Shown in pieces: positions 37,110 through 47,002 of a stretch of 64,000 nucleotides of DNA (position 1 is its first letter; each line of letters opens with the position of its first letter). A model generated the notes under the pieces. That model did not search any database, was not told the DNA's origin, and was given only the letters and a program-made list of their open reading frames with translations. Where the stretch lies: the NCBI RefSeq assembly GCF_020687805.1, contig NZ_JAJEWQ010000004.1, positions 1 to 64,000 of the forward strand, in the 5' to 3' direction. Source of the stretch: Planctobacterium marinum. Lineage in GTDB: Bacteria; Pseudomonadota; Gammaproteobacteria; Enterobacterales; Alteromonadaceae. The translations under genes and the position numbers were made by a program.

Positions 37110-37874
37110 TTAGCGACTTTTTGCCTCATAGCCTTGAATAAAACAGTCCCAGTCTTTCTCGCTCCAAAAGAAGCGCTCATTCTGAGCTTGTTCTTTTTCC
37201 AATGAACGGTGCAAGCGTTGCAGGTTTTTTGCTTTCCAATTGTCACCCGTTAATCTGGCGCATTTGTCGAAGTCTATCAGCCAGCCCTGATTTTGTTTAT
37301 CCAGCATGATATTGCGAATATTGAGATCGTGATGATAGATTTGTTGTTCGTGAAAGCTGCTGATTAAACCACCCAAATGAACCCAAAGTTCATCGGACAG
37401 GGCTTGTTGTGTCAACTTCTGATGCAAATCAACTGCGTCGGGAATGCGTTTGATCAGGATGTAATTGCGGTAAATGAGCCCGCTTCGATCAATGCCGGCC
37501 ATCACAGGTTCGGGCACAGGCAGCCCCAGTTTGTGCATCTCCAACAGCAGAAAAAACTCCCGCCAGGCACGGGTTTTCTGGTAACCATTGAACACAAACT
37601 GATTGGATAGCAGCTTGCCAGGTAGTCCGCCGCGTAAGTATTGACGCAGGATCATGTGCTGCTCATCGTGCCGGACAAAAAGTGTTGTACCCCTGCCTGC
37701 CGCGGAGCCGGTTACGGCATTGTTTTTGTACCAAAACTCGGCTTTGAATACCTGTCTGGAGGCATTGAGGTGACAATGCTGGTGGCGCAGTATACGGCAT
37801 CCCGATTGCTGAAATAATTGCACATCAGGGTGTTGTTGTTGCAATAAGTGCGGCAACGGGATTTGTTTTGGCAT
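37110..37874 (-). CDS. kdkA: 3-deoxy-D-manno-octulosonic acid kinase
   Basis: A 254-residue kinase-fold protein. The Kdo kinase catalytic motif reads HHDLNIRNIMLDKQNQGWLIDFDKC, with the HxDLNxxN loop and the DFD metal-binding motif. The N-terminal part has TLFVRHDEQHMILRQYLRGG. KdkA phosphorylates the Kdo residue of lipid A in bacteria whose LPS has a single Kdo, such as Haemophilus and Vibrio. WaaA is encoded nearby, giving the acceptor. The start at 37874 gives the family-like N-terminus; a frame to 37901 adds nine residues. It is divergent from a heptosyltransferase gene. Confidence 0.9.
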   Translation of the reverse strand: MPKQIPLPHLLQQQHPDVQLFQQSGCRILRHQHCHLNASRQVFKAEFWYKNNAVTGSAAGRGTTLFVRHDEQHMILRQYLRGGLPGKLLSNQFVFNGYQKTRAWREFFLLLEMHKLGLPVPEPVMAGIDRSGLIYRNYILIKRIPDAVDLHQKLTQQALSDELWVHLGGLISSFHEQQIYHHDLNIRNIMLDKQNQGWLIDFDKCARLTGDNWKAKNLQRLHRSLEKEQAQNERFFWSEKDWDCFIQGYEAKSR

Positions 37875-37928
37875 TTGACTTCGCTTGCGACAGGTAAACA
37901 AGTAAGGAACAATAGTGCCAGATTATAA

Positions 37929-39014
37929 ATGACAGTGACAGATCCGACGTTCGGATTGGAATTTTTTGTGCAAGAAAACGGTAAGCTTTGTATTTTAAGG
38001 TTGTCTGCTATTGGTGATGTATGCCATGCCGTAGCGATGGTTGAACGCATTCAGCGCATGCGCCCCGATATAGAAATCACCTGGATTATCGGCAAAGTGG
38101 AATATCAGCTTGTGCAGGATATGCCAGGCATTCGGTTTGTGGTGTTCGACAAGCGTCAGGGGTGGTCAGCCTATCAGCAATTGCGTCGCGACCTGAAAGG
38201 GACGCGCTTTGACGTCTTGCTCTTGATGCAGGTGGCCTTGCGCGCAAACCTGGCCAGTCTGATGATCAGAGCAAAAAAGAAAATCGGGTTTGATGCTGAA
38301 CGGGCCAAAGAGTTACACCATTTCTTTATCACTCATCGCATCGCCAACCAAAAGCACCCTCATGTGTTAGATGGCTTTATGGCCTTTGCCGATGCTGCTG
38401 GTATTGCAGACGGGGGAATACCCCGTTGGCATATTCCCATTCCCGACGAGGCTGGCAGGTCTGCGCAGGCCTTGTTAAATGGTATGCAACGCTACGCAGT
38501 AATCTGTCCGTCCGCCAGCAAAGCCGAGCGGAACTGGACGGTAGCCGGTTACCAGGAAATTGCCTGCCACCTTAAAAGTCGGGGCTACGCCGTGATCCTC
38601 TGTGGTGGACCTGCCGGGAGTGAAAAGGCGTTAGCGGAAGCGATTGAGGTATGTGGCGACATCCAGCTCAACCTTACCGGGAAAACCAGCCTGAAACAGT
38701 TATTGGCAATACTCAAAGGTGCTGAGCTGGTCATTGCGCCGGATACCGGGCCTGCGCACATGGCAACCACAGTGTCTACGCCAGTGGTTGGTTTATATGC
38801 TCATAGCAATCCGGTACGCACCGGACCCTACAATGACATTGAACATGTGGTTTCTGTTTATGAAACTGTAATCCAACAGCAAAAAGGTAAATCCTGGCGC
38901 GAATTGCGCTGGGGAGCACGGGCAAAAGGTCAGGATTTAATGGCTCTGATTAAGCCGGAGCAGGTGATTGCTCAAATTGACCGGGTACCTGGAACGCCTG
39001 ATAACCGCCTTTAA
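37929..39014 (+). CDS. Glycosyltransferase family 9 (LPS heptosyltransferase-like)
   Basis: A 361-residue (or 348-residue) GT9 enzyme. It has ILRLSAIGDVCHAVAMVERIQ at the start of the first Rossmann domain and VIAPDTGPAHMATTVSTPVVGLYAHSNPVRTGPY in the second, the donor-binding and catalytic signatures of ADP-heptose:LPS heptosyltransferases. Acting with WaaA and KdkA, it would extend the LPS inner core. ATG 37929 lacks a close ribosome site; GTG 37968, with TTGGA upstream, is a credible alternative. A second GT9 gene lies at 42467. Confidence 0.85.
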   Translation: MTVTDPTFGLEFFVQENGKLCILRLSAIGDVCHAVAMVERIQRMRPDIEITWIIGKVEYQLVQDMPGIRFVVFDKRQGWSAYQQLRRDLKGTRFDVLLLMQVALRANLASLMIRAKKKIGFDAERAKELHHFFITHRIANQKHPHVLDGFMAFADAAGIADGGIPRWHIPIPDEAGRSAQALLNGMQRYAVICPSASKAERNWTVAGYQEIACHLKSRGYAVILCGGPAGSEKALAEAIEVCGDIQLNLTGKTSLKQLLAILKGAELVIAPDTGPAHMATTVSTPVVGLYAHSNPVRTGPYNDIEHVVSVYETVIQQQKGKSWRELRWGARAKGQDLMALIKPEQVIAQIDRVPGTPDNRL

Positions 39015-39685
39015 ATGGTTTGATCTGCCAGTTTTGCTAAAGGTTTGGCCTCCTTCACATTTCTAATAATAAACAGCTCAGCGATAAGCAAATTTAGCGC
39101 AAAGCCGACCCAGATACCGATACCAATGACCAGCTGATCTATTTGCCCAAGCACCAGAAAGGCCGGAATAAAGAACAGGCGTTGTGTGGCAGGGCCAAGT
39201 GCTACTGCTGTGGTACGGATCATCCAGGCGCGGTGTTCAGCGATTTTGCCTTGCCTGATTTTCACAATACCAAAGACAACACAGATACAGCTGGCAAGAG
39301 CGAAAGTCATGACACCAAAATACTTAAGATAACCACCAAAGGCTGGATACACCTGGTTCATAATCAGCGCCGTTGTCCCGGCGGTCAGGGCACTGAACAC
39401 TAACAAAATGCCTGCGGACTTGTGAAACCATGGCGCTTTTGCACGAATATTGGCGGAAAATTGTAAGGGACTAAGTAAGTTAAACGCCACACCGGCAATT
39501 ATGTGTAGAATGATGGGCAAGGGTATCTGGTAGTAGTGGGGAACTTCCGGATCATGAGACGCGTCGCCGCTGATCAGTCCGGTGTTTAAGGCTTCCAGTT
39601 GTAATGTACCTGACAGGATGCTGATGAGTCCCAACAGGTACAAACCCAGAATACTCCAGTTCAGATGTTGTTTAATTGTGGTCAT
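39011..39685 (-). CDS. DUF2306 membrane protein
   Basis: A 224-residue integral membrane protein with about seven helices and the DUF2306 pattern: HIIAGVAFNLLSPLQFS, FHKSAGILLVFSALTAG, then GKIAEHRAWMIRTTAVALGP. The conserved histidines in HIIAG, FHKSAG and EHRAWM suggest cofactor or metal binding, but the function is unknown. The ATG at 39685 has AGGAAG upstream. It is divergent from a 7TM-AraC regulator gene across 142 bp. Confidence 0.8.
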   Translation of the reverse strand: MTTIKQHLNWSILGLYLLGLISILSGTLQLEALNTGLISGDASHDPEVPHYYQIPLPIILHIIAGVAFNLLSPLQFSANIRAKAPWFHKSAGILLVFSALTAGTTALIMNQVYPAFGGYLKYFGVMTFALASCICVVFGIVKIRQGKIAEHRAWMIRTTAVALGPATQRLFFIPAFLVLGQIDQLVIGIGIWVGFALNLLIAELFIIRNVKEAKPLAKLADQTI

Positions 39686-39827
39686 AATGGCTTCCTGTGT
39701 CAGCATAAAAAAGTATGGCAGACAGTTTGTCAGTAACCGGTTATCTGGTCGTCCTGCTCCACCGGGAAGGACAGCTTTTTATTACTGAATGCTGGTCACT
39801 TAGTGGCGTGCAGAGGGCTCTTTTTCT

Positions 39828-41021
39828 ATGCAAGATATGTTGTCATTTCACTTTTTCGCGTTCAGCCAGGGCATAGCCCTGTTGGGCGGCCTGCTTGTAT
39901 GGCGCAACAATTCGGATAACAAGCTGAAGTGGCTTTTTTCCGGACTTATTCTGTCGGTGGGCTTAATCGCGCTGGCTGCGCAATTGGTGGAATACCAGGA
40001 AGCTAATGTGAGTGTGGCAATTGCCCTGTTGCTCCCTGCCTTTTTTGGGTTACCTGCATTGTATTGGTTGCTGATTGCCTATCTCACCAGTACAGACTTT
40101 CGCCTTTCTAAAAAACAACTGCTGCACAACAGTTTGTTGCCGGGTTTGTCGTTAATTGTCAGTGTCTGCATTCTGCTGCTGCCGACGCAAAGGCGTGTTC
40201 TGGTTTTTGGTAATGGCGACAACTACCTGCATTGGTGGGAAGATGCTCTGTTGGTTGCGGTATTTGTCCTGTTTGTGATCTGGCTGCTCTTTTCGCTGAC
40301 CTATCTGATTAAAATGATACGTCGACTGGTTCATTACCGAAGGCAGTTGCCTCTGGTGTTTTCCAATATCGAAGGACGGGAATTAAACTGGATCAACTGG
40401 CATGGTTTGCTGATGTTGTTACTGTGGTTATTAACCGCCAGCGGTTATCTGGGGGTATTTGCGCAGTTGCAGACCCTGAACATGGTTATGGGTGCAGTAG
40501 CCTGCTTGATATTTATGTTGGTATTGACCTTGTGGGGTACACAACAACAGCCCGGTTTTGCCTTGTTTACCGCACAGCGTCAGCAACTGGAAGCGGTATT
40601 GCTTGCCGATACTGAGCCACAGACTCAGCCGGAGCAGCCTAAAGCCTATCAAAACTCCGGGTTGGCGGCCGCGGATTTGCAACTTTTTTCAGAAAAGCTG
40701 GAGGCATGTATGGATGAGCAAGTTTATCTGGATCCCGATTTAACCTTACCGGAGCTGGCCGCTAAAAGTCACATTCCGGCAGTTTATGTCTCCCAAACCT
40801 TGTCTCAGGTGTTTAAATGTAATTTTTATCAGTTTATCAACCGGCGTCGAATTCATTTTGCACAGCGACTGCTGACGGAAAGCAACCAGAGTGTGCTGGA
40901 TGTTGCCTTAGCCGCGGGGTTCAATACCCGTTCGGCCTTTTACAATGCGTTTAAAAGCCAGACAGGGCTGACACCAGGTCAGTACCGCAGTAAGTCTCAA
41001 ACACCTAAGCAAAACCAATAA
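39828..41021 (+). CDS. Membrane-embedded AraC-family regulator (7TM plus HTH)
   Basis: A 397-residue protein. Seven hydrophobic segments occupy residues 8-245 (for example FSQGIALLGGLLVW, LLVAVFVLFVIWLLFSLTYLI, GLLMLLLWLLTASGYLGVF). A C-terminal AraC-type DNA-binding domain covers about 290-390 (LTLPELAAKSHIPAVYVSQTL and VLDVALAAGFNTRSAFYNAFK with TGLTPGQYR). The design implies signal sensing in the membrane and DNA binding from it. It is divergent from the DUF2306 gene, so that is the likely target. The 3' end overlaps waaA by 17 bp tail to tail. Confidence 0.85.
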   Translation: MQDMLSFHFFAFSQGIALLGGLLVWRNNSDNKLKWLFSGLILSVGLIALAAQLVEYQEANVSVAIALLLPAFFGLPALYWLLIAYLTSTDFRLSKKQLLHNSLLPGLSLIVSVCILLLPTQRRVLVFGNGDNYLHWWEDALLVAVFVLFVIWLLFSLTYLIKMIRRLVHYRRQLPLVFSNIEGRELNWINWHGLLMLLLWLLTASGYLGVFAQLQTLNMVMGAVACLIFMLVLTLWGTQQQPGFALFTAQRQQLEAVLLADTEPQTQPEQPKAYQNSGLAAADLQLFSEKLEACMDEQVYLDPDLTLPELAAKSHIPAVYVSQTLSQVFKCNFYQFINRRRIHFAQRLLTESNQSVLDVALAAGFNTRSAFYNAFKSQTGLTPGQYRSKSQTPKQNQ

Positions 41022-42309
41022 TCGCCAAAGTTTGGTCGATAGCTCCTGCATTGTGCGCGATGACTGCAGCTCCGGCTTTGCCTGCTGCACTGGCCTGTTC
41101 AGGATGAGCCAGCCAAAGCTGGATTTGTTCGCAGAGTTGCTGTTCGTTTGGCACCGACACCATAGCCTGAGCGTTGACTAATGTCTCAAATATGACAGGG
41201 TTGTTGTATAAATGCGGCCCCATGATAACGGGTTTGCTAAACAATGCCGCTTCCAGCGCATTGTGGCCGCCTTTGTCTGCCAGGCTACCACCGACAAAGG
41301 CGATATCGGCAAGGTGATAGACGCTTTTTAATATGCCCATAGCATCTATGAGTAACACGTCTGTGTCTGCTGTTACCGGCCGGTCATCGGACAATCGTTG
41401 CTGCTTAAGTGGCTGCCCGGCAATGAGCTTTTCGACGCGACTAAAGCGCTGAGGGTGTCTGGGTGTAAGGATTAGCAGCAACTTAGGAAACGCGGATTTC
41501 AATGTCTGATAGCTTTGCAGCAGGGCTTTTTCTTCCGGATCGTGGGTACTGGCGCCCAGTAACACAGTACGCCCCTGTAACTGCAGTTTCTCCGCCAGGA
41601 CAACGGCCTTGGCCTGATCATCCTCGGAAAGCGTTTGATCAAACTTGATATTGTTGGTGAGGTGTAACTTTTCCTGAGGACAACCCAGGGCCATATAGTT
41701 GTCAAAATCCCGCTGACCCTGAGCGCAAACGGCGGTGATTTTACACAGCATAGGTCGGAACAGGGTTTTGAGTTTGGCATAGCTCCGGGCGGATTTATCG
41801 GTCAGGCGGGCATTAATGATGTATACCGGTATATTGGCCTTCCAGCAGGCATGGATCAGATTAGGCCAGAGCTCCACTTCAGTGATCAGTACCTTTTGGG
41901 GGGCGACACGGCGCAATAAGCCATACATGGCCATGTGCAAATCGTAGGGCAAATAAACATGGCACACAGAGTCACCGAAGGTCTTTTTAACCTGAGCAGA
42001 GCCGGTTGGCGTGGTGGTAGTAATTGTCACAGGGTATTGCGGGTGTTGCTGCCGGATTTTTTTCACCAGTGCTGAAGCTGCCACCACTTCACCCACGGAA
42101 ACGCAATGCAGGAGCAAGCCACCCCGTTGCTTGATTTTGGGCAAAAAGCCGAAGCGTTCAAATTTTCTTTTGCGATATTCCTGACCGCGATAGCCAGCTT
42201 TGATTAACAGGTTCAAAAAAGCCAGCGGAATAAACAAGGCGATTAACCCGGAATACAACCATCGGGCTATAAATTCTTTCAGTGTGGGTTTGTAAGAGGC
42301 TTCATGCAT
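41005..42309 (-). CDS. waaA: 3-deoxy-D-manno-octulosonic acid transferase
   Basis: A 434-residue Kdo transferase of the inner membrane, acting on lipid IVA with CMP-Kdo. It has an N-terminal membrane anchor (YSGLIALFIPLAFLNLLIKAGY), then GLLLHCVSVGEVVAASALV with the catalytic glutamate. The donor-side domain includes RTVLLGASTHDPEEKALL and AFVGGSLADKGGHNALEAA. The length is normal. With KdkA in the same block, transfer of a single Kdo is likely but not provable. It faces the heptosyltransferase gene at 42467 divergently. Confidence 0.95.
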   Translation of the reverse strand: MHEASYKPTLKEFIARWLYSGLIALFIPLAFLNLLIKAGYRGQEYRKRKFERFGFLPKIKQRGGLLLHCVSVGEVVAASALVKKIRQQHPQYPVTITTTTPTGSAQVKKTFGDSVCHVYLPYDLHMAMYGLLRRVAPQKVLITEVELWPNLIHACWKANIPVYIINARLTDKSARSYAKLKTLFRPMLCKITAVCAQGQRDFDNYMALGCPQEKLHLTNNIKFDQTLSEDDQAKAVVLAEKLQLQGRTVLLGASTHDPEEKALLQSYQTLKSAFPKLLLILTPRHPQRFSRVEKLIAGQPLKQQRLSDDRPVTADTDVLLIDAMGILKSVYHLADIAFVGGSLADKGGHNALEAALFSKPVIMGPHLYNNPVIFETLVNAQAMVSVPNEQQLCEQIQLWLAHPEQASAAGKAGAAVIAHNAGAIDQTLAIIGFA

Positions 42310-42466
42310 AGTGATTATTTGTCACGATGTTTCGGGTGCAAAACCCAATATTCATATAATTGTATTAATTGTGTGCTTCCATCCGAAGTCAGAGTAGCGC
42401 AGCAAAATGACGGATTTTTTGCGCATTATAACCGCCTCATCAGATTTAGGTTGAGTTTTTAACATT

Positions 42467-43531
42467 ATGTTGCCTGACACGGCTAACCCCAACACTATTT
42501 TAGTGATCCGACTGAGTGCCATTGGCGATATTGTGATGGCCAGTGGCTTGCTTAACAGCCTTAAGTCCCGATGGCCTGACGCCAATATCGTCTGGTTAGC
42601 GGAACCGGTTGGCGCCACTATGCTGCATGGGCATCCGTTGCTGAAGGAGGTCCTGGAATTACCCCGGGCACGCTGGAAAAGACTGGGAAAACAAGGTCGT
42701 CTGCTCGCACTGTTCAAAGAGATAAAGGCTTTTCGAAGACAACTAAAAGCCCAATCATTTGATCTGATTATTGATGTGCAGGGCTTACTTAAAAGTGGCA
42801 TCTGGGCCTGGCAGGCGAGAGGTACTTTAAAAATTGGTCTGGGCAGCAAAGAGGGTAGTCACTGGTTCTTTCATCAGACCCTGCCCAGGGAAAATACCCC
42901 GATAATTGCCTCTGAATATCGGGCTTTGGCTAAGCAGTTGGGCTGTTCAATGTCCCAATACCAGATGTCGATAGCCAGATCAGAGCAAACAAGACAGGCG
43001 GTCGACACGCTATTGAGTGACAGGGGGGTGTCGGAATATGCGGTTTTTTGTGTCTACACCACGCGGCCACAAAAGCACTGGTTTGAAGGTCACTGGATGG
43101 ACCTGGCTGAAAAGGTGCGTAAAAAATATCGCATTCCTGTGCTCATTGTCGGTGGCCCCGAGGATGCTGAACACGCCAAGGATTTAGCCGCCTGTGGCAA
43201 TATGCTGTCAGTGGCAGGCCAAACCACGCTGCCGGAAACCGCTGAGTTGGTGCGCCGGGCGCGTTTTGTGGTAGGTGTGGATACCGGCGTGACCCATATG
43301 GGCATTATGCACAACGTGCCCACTGTGTGTCTGTTTGGCTCTACCGCACCCTATCTGAGTGCTGAGGGAGCTGAAATTATCTATCTCAATAAATCCTGCT
43401 CGCCATGTAAGCGCAAACCCAGTTGTGATGGTGAGTTTCATTGCATGGCCGATATCAGCGCAAAGAGTGTACTAAAGCGCCTGAAAATGTTGCGGGTCAA
43501 GGCTAACAATAACGGTAAATCAGCAACATGA
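42467..43531 (+). CDS. Glycosyltransferase family 9 (LPS heptosyltransferase-like, second)
   Basis: A 354-residue GT9 enzyme with ILVIRLSAIGDIVMASGLLNSLK at the N-terminus and FVVGVDTGVTHMGIMHNVPTVCLFGSTAPYL in the donor domain. It resembles heptosyltransferase I (WaaC) more than II by opening and by the DTGVTH-type motif. A cysteine cluster near the C-terminus (SCSPCKRKPSCDGEFHCM) is a known feature of one GT9 subgroup. The stop overlaps the next gene's start as ATGA, so the two glycosyltransferases are coupled. Confidence 0.85.
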   Translation: MLPDTANPNTILVIRLSAIGDIVMASGLLNSLKSRWPDANIVWLAEPVGATMLHGHPLLKEVLELPRARWKRLGKQGRLLALFKEIKAFRRQLKAQSFDLIIDVQGLLKSGIWAWQARGTLKIGLGSKEGSHWFFHQTLPRENTPIIASEYRALAKQLGCSMSQYQMSIARSEQTRQAVDTLLSDRGVSEYAVFCVYTTRPQKHWFEGHWMDLAEKVRKKYRIPVLIVGGPEDAEHAKDLAACGNMLSVAGQTTLPETAELVRRARFVVGVDTGVTHMGIMHNVPTVCLFGSTAPYLSAEGAEIIYLNKSCSPCKRKPSCDGEFHCMADISAKSVLKRLKMLRVKANNNGKSAT

Positions 43532-44628
43532 AGGCACCTACTGCAGAGCGAATTCGGGTGCTGCATATCGAAGCGGGGAAGCACCTGTATGGCGGTGCTC
43601 AGCAAGTGGTTTATCTGTGTCAGGGGTTGCAGTCTTACCCGGTTGATAACGTTTTACTGTGTCCTGTCGAAAGTGAGATTGCGCTGGCCGCCAGAGATGT
43701 TGCGCTGGTGGACCCCATACCCATGCGAGGGGACCTGGACCTGGGTTTAATATCTCGTATTAGCCAGAAAATTCGACACTATCGCCCCCATATCGTGCAT
43801 GTTCACAGTCGCCGGGGGGCGGACCTGTTTGCGGCGTTGGCCGCGCAATTCTGCGGCGTTGCGGCGGTGTGTTCGCGCAGGGTGGACAACAAAGAGCATG
43901 CCCTTTTTGCCCGCTGGAAATATCGCAAGTACCGCAATGTGGTGTGTATTTCTGAGGGAATTGCCAATGTGGTGAGGGCTACCGGATACCCCAGCGAGCG
44001 CATAACCACCATCCACAGTGCCGTAGATACCAATTTATTTACCCCTGAAGCCGATGCCAGCTGGTTCCGAAGCGAGTTTAATATTCAGCCGGAAGAACTG
44101 GTGATTGCCAATTTTGCTCAGATGATTGAGCGCAAGGGGCAGGCCGCTTTGATAGACGCGTTTTACCGCTTGCGCAACAGGTTCCCCCATACCCGGTTAT
44201 TGCTGTTTGGCAAGGGGCCCAGATTGCCAGCCTATCAGCAACAGGTGGCCAGATTGGGGTTGCAGGAGCGGGTGCAATTCCCCGGATTTCGCAAGGATAT
44301 GAGGCGCATTATCCCCGCTGTTGATCTGGTGGTTCACCCCGCCACAACCGAAGGGTTGGGAGTGGCGTTGTTGCAGTCAGCTGCCTGTCGGCGACCTGTT
44401 GTCGCTACCCGTGCCGGAGGCATTCCTGAAATAGTGCGACACCAACAAAATGGCCTGTTAACCGAGGTGGGCGACCAGACAGGCCTGACCGACGCCATGC
44501 AACAACTTCTCAGCGACGCTGAATTGCGAAAGACAATGGGCCACAACGGCCGCATCATTGCCGAGCGAGATTTTTCCATCGCCACCATGGCTAAGCGAAA
44601 TTACCAAAACTACCTGAGTCTGATTTGA
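43528..44628 (+). CDS. Glycosyltransferase family 4
   Basis: A 366-residue GT-B enzyme. The N-terminal domain starts IRVLHIEAGKHLYGGAQQVVYL, a glycine-rich donor or acceptor loop. The C-terminal GT4 signature is VDLVVHPATTEGLGVALLQSAACRRPVVATRAGGIPEIV, containing the conserved E-x7-E region for the nucleotide sugar. It overlaps the GT9 gene by four bases and so likely adds a sugar to the LPS core after the heptose. Donor and linkage are unknown. Confidence 0.85.
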   Translation: MKAPTAERIRVLHIEAGKHLYGGAQQVVYLCQGLQSYPVDNVLLCPVESEIALAARDVALVDPIPMRGDLDLGLISRISQKIRHYRPHIVHVHSRRGADLFAALAAQFCGVAAVCSRRVDNKEHALFARWKYRKYRNVVCISEGIANVVRATGYPSERITTIHSAVDTNLFTPEADASWFRSEFNIQPEELVIANFAQMIERKGQAALIDAFYRLRNRFPHTRLLLFGKGPRLPAYQQQVARLGLQERVQFPGFRKDMRRIIPAVDLVVHPATTEGLGVALLQSAACRRPVVATRAGGIPEIVRHQQNGLLTEVGDQTGLTDAMQQLLSDAELRKTMGHNGRIIAERDFSIATMAKRNYQNYLSLI

Positions 44629-44785
44629 CGTTTCGGCAACAGGGGCACTGTCAGTTTTTAATTACAATTTGATTTAACTGCATAGAAGCCAGACTATCGG
44701 CTTTGCATTGGGCCAGTTACTATTGCACCTTTATCCTTTAAAATACCTACAATAAATTAATAACGATATTTTCAGCAGGCCTACA

Positions 44786-45973
44786 ATGAGCATGATAGAA
44801 CATTTGAAAACCGAACTGGCAACCTTGAAAGAAGAAGGTTTATACAAATCAGAACGGGTGATTACTTCGCAACAAGATGCCGACGTGAGTGTCACCAGTG
44901 GCGCCCAGGTACTGAATTTTTGTGCCAACAATTACCTCGGACTGGCGAATCATCCTGAATTGATACAGGCGGCAAAAAATGGTCTGGATAGTCATGGCTT
45001 TGGCATGGCGTCAGTGCGGTTTATTTGCGGAACTCAGGACAACCACAAAGTGCTGGAGCAAAAAATCTCTGAGTTTCTCGGCATGGAAGATACCATTTTG
45101 TATTCTTCCTGTTTTGATGCTAACGCCGGTTTATTTGAAACCCTGTTAGGTCCTGAAGATGCGATAATTTCCGATGCTTTAAATCACGCCAGCATTATTG
45201 ATGGCGTGCGCCTGTGTAAAGCAAAGCGCTTTCGATATGGCAACAATGATATGGCTGATCTGGAAGCCAAATTGCAGGAAGCCACAGAACAAGGTGCCCG
45301 CTTTAAACTGATTGCTACCGATGGGGTGTTCTCTATGGACGGCATCATAGCCAATCTGAAAGGCGTGTGTGACCTGGCAGATAAATACGGCGCAATGGTA
45401 ATGGTGGATGACTCTCATGCCGTTGGCTTCGTAGGCGAAAATGGTCGCGGCAGTCATGAGTATTGTGAAGTGATGGGCCGGGTTGACATTATCACCGGTA
45501 CACTCGGTAAAGCCTTAGGTGGCGCGTCCGGCGGATATACGGCGGCCAGAAAAGAGGTCGTTGAATGGTTGCGTCAGCGCTCACGCCCCTATCTGTTTTC
45601 CAACTCCTTAGCGCCCTCCATCGTGGCGGCATCAATTCGCGTTATTGAAATGTTGCAACAGGGCAGTGATTTACGTGAAAAGCTGGTGGAAAACAGCCGT
45701 TATTTCAGAGAAAAAATGTCAGCTGCAGGTTTTACCCTGGCAGGTGCCGATCACGCCATTATTCCGGTCATGATTGGCGATGCGAAACTGGCGTCACAGA
45801 TGGCAGATAAAATGTTGCAAAAAGGTATCTATGTGGTGGGATTTTCTTTCCCGGTGGTGCCAAAAGGTCAGGCCCGCATTCGCACCCAAATGTCGTCAGC
45901 ACATAGCAAAGCGCATCTGGACAAAGCCATTGATGCCTTCATCAGTGTGGGCAAAGAGTTAGGAGTGATCTAA
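44786..45973 (+). CDS. kbl: Glycine C-acetyltransferase (2-amino-3-ketobutyrate CoA ligase)
   Basis: A 395-residue PLP enzyme of the alpha-oxoamine synthase family. The PLP lysine lies near residue 243 in [16 protein letters not shown]. Other marks are [16 protein letters not shown] near the start and [16 protein letters not shown]. It cleaves 2-amino-3-ketobutyrate with CoA to glycine and acetyl-CoA, the second step of threonine degradation. Its stop overlaps the tdh start (TAATG). Confidence 0.97.
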   Translation: MSMIEHLKTELATLKEEGLYKSERVITSQQDADVSVTSGAQVLNFCANNYLGLANHPELIQAAKNGLDSHGFGMASVRFICGTQDNHKVLEQKISEFLGMEDTILYSSCFDANAGLFETLLGPEDAIISDALNHASIIDGVRLCKAKRFRYGNNDMADLEAKLQEATEQGARFKLIATDGVFSMDGIIANLKGVCDLADKYGAMVMVDDSHAVGFVGENGRGSHEYCEVMGRVDIITGTLGKALGGASGGYTAARKEVVEWLRQRSRPYLFSNSLAPSIVAASIRVIEMLQQGSDLREKLVENSRYFREKMSAAGFTLAGADHAIIPVMIGDAKLASQMADKMLQKGIYVVGFSFPVVPKGQARIRTQMSSAHSKAHLDKAIDAFISVGKELGVI

Positions 45974-47001
45974 TGAAAGCCTTATCAAAATTACATGCCG
46001 AAAAAGGTATCTGGATGGTGGATACCGATAAACCCGAAATGGGCCACAATGATTTGCTGATCAAGATCCGCAAGTCTGCAATTTGCGGCACCGACATGCA
46101 TATTTACCACTGGGACGAATGGGCCCAAAAAACCATTCCCGTGCCTATGGTTGTGGGCCACGAATACGTTGGCGAAGTCGTGGACATGGGCAGTGAAGTG
46201 GCAGGGTTTAAACAGGGTGACCGGGTTTCCGGCGAAGGCCATATTACCTGCGGTCATTGCCGCAACTGCCGGGCCGGGCGTCGTCACCTGTGTCGCAACA
46301 CTTATGGTGTGGGCGTAGATCGCACTGGTTCATTCGCCGAATATCTGGTGATCCCGGCGTTCAATGCCTTTAAAATCCCGGACAATATCAGTGATGATCT
46401 GGCCGCTATATTTGATCCCTTTGGCAACGCGGTGCATACCGCGTTATCTTTTGATTTGGTGGGTGAGGATGTACTGATCACCGGTGCTGGTCCTATTGGT
46501 ATTATGGCGGCGGCCGTGGCCAAACACGTGGGTGCGCGCAATGTGGTGATCACCGATGTCAATGAGTACCGACTGGAACTGGCCCGTAAAATGGGCGCAA
46601 CGCGTGCGGTAAATGTCGCATCGGAATCTCTGAAGGATGTGATGCGGGATTTAGGCATGACCGAAGGGTTTGACGTAGGGCTGGAAATGTCAGGTGTCCC
46701 GGTGGCTTTCAGAGACATGCTGAACAGCATGAATCACGGGGGTAAAATTTCCTTGTTGGGTATTCCGCCCTCGGATATGGCCATCGACTGGAACCAGGTT
46801 ATCTTCAAAGGGTTGGTGATCAAGGGAATTTATGGCCGGGAAATGTTTGAAACCTGGTACAAAATGGCCAGTCTGATCCAGTCTGGATTGGACCTGACGC
46901 CCATGATTACCCATCAGTTCGGCATTGATGATTTTCAAAAGGGCTTTGAAGCCATGGCTTCCGGTCAATCCGGAAAAGTGTTGTTAAACTGGCAGGAGTA
47001 A
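45973..47001 (+). CDS. tdh: L-threonine 3-dehydrogenase
   Basis: A 342-residue zinc-dependent medium-chain dehydrogenase. The catalytic zinc cysteine is C38 in [16 protein letters not shown], and the structural zinc lobe is [15 protein letters not shown]. The Rossmann motif is [22 protein letters not shown]. It oxidises threonine with NAD+ to 2-amino-3-ketobutyrate, handed to Kbl. It overlaps kbl by one base and ends one base before glpE. Confidence 0.98.
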   Translation: MKALSKLHAEKGIWMVDTDKPEMGHNDLLIKIRKSAICGTDMHIYHWDEWAQKTIPVPMVVGHEYVGEVVDMGSEVAGFKQGDRVSGEGHITCGHCRNCRAGRRHLCRNTYGVGVDRTGSFAEYLVIPAFNAFKIPDNISDDLAAIFDPFGNAVHTALSFDLVGEDVLITGAGPIGIMAAAVAKHVGARNVVITDVNEYRLELARKMGATRAVNVASESLKDVMRDLGMTEGFDVGLEMSGVPVAFRDMLNSMNHGGKISLLGIPPSDMAIDWNQVIFKGLVIKGIYGREMFETWYKMASLIQSGLDLTPMITHQFGIDDFQKGFEAMASGQSGKVLLNWQE

Positions 47002-47002
47002 C

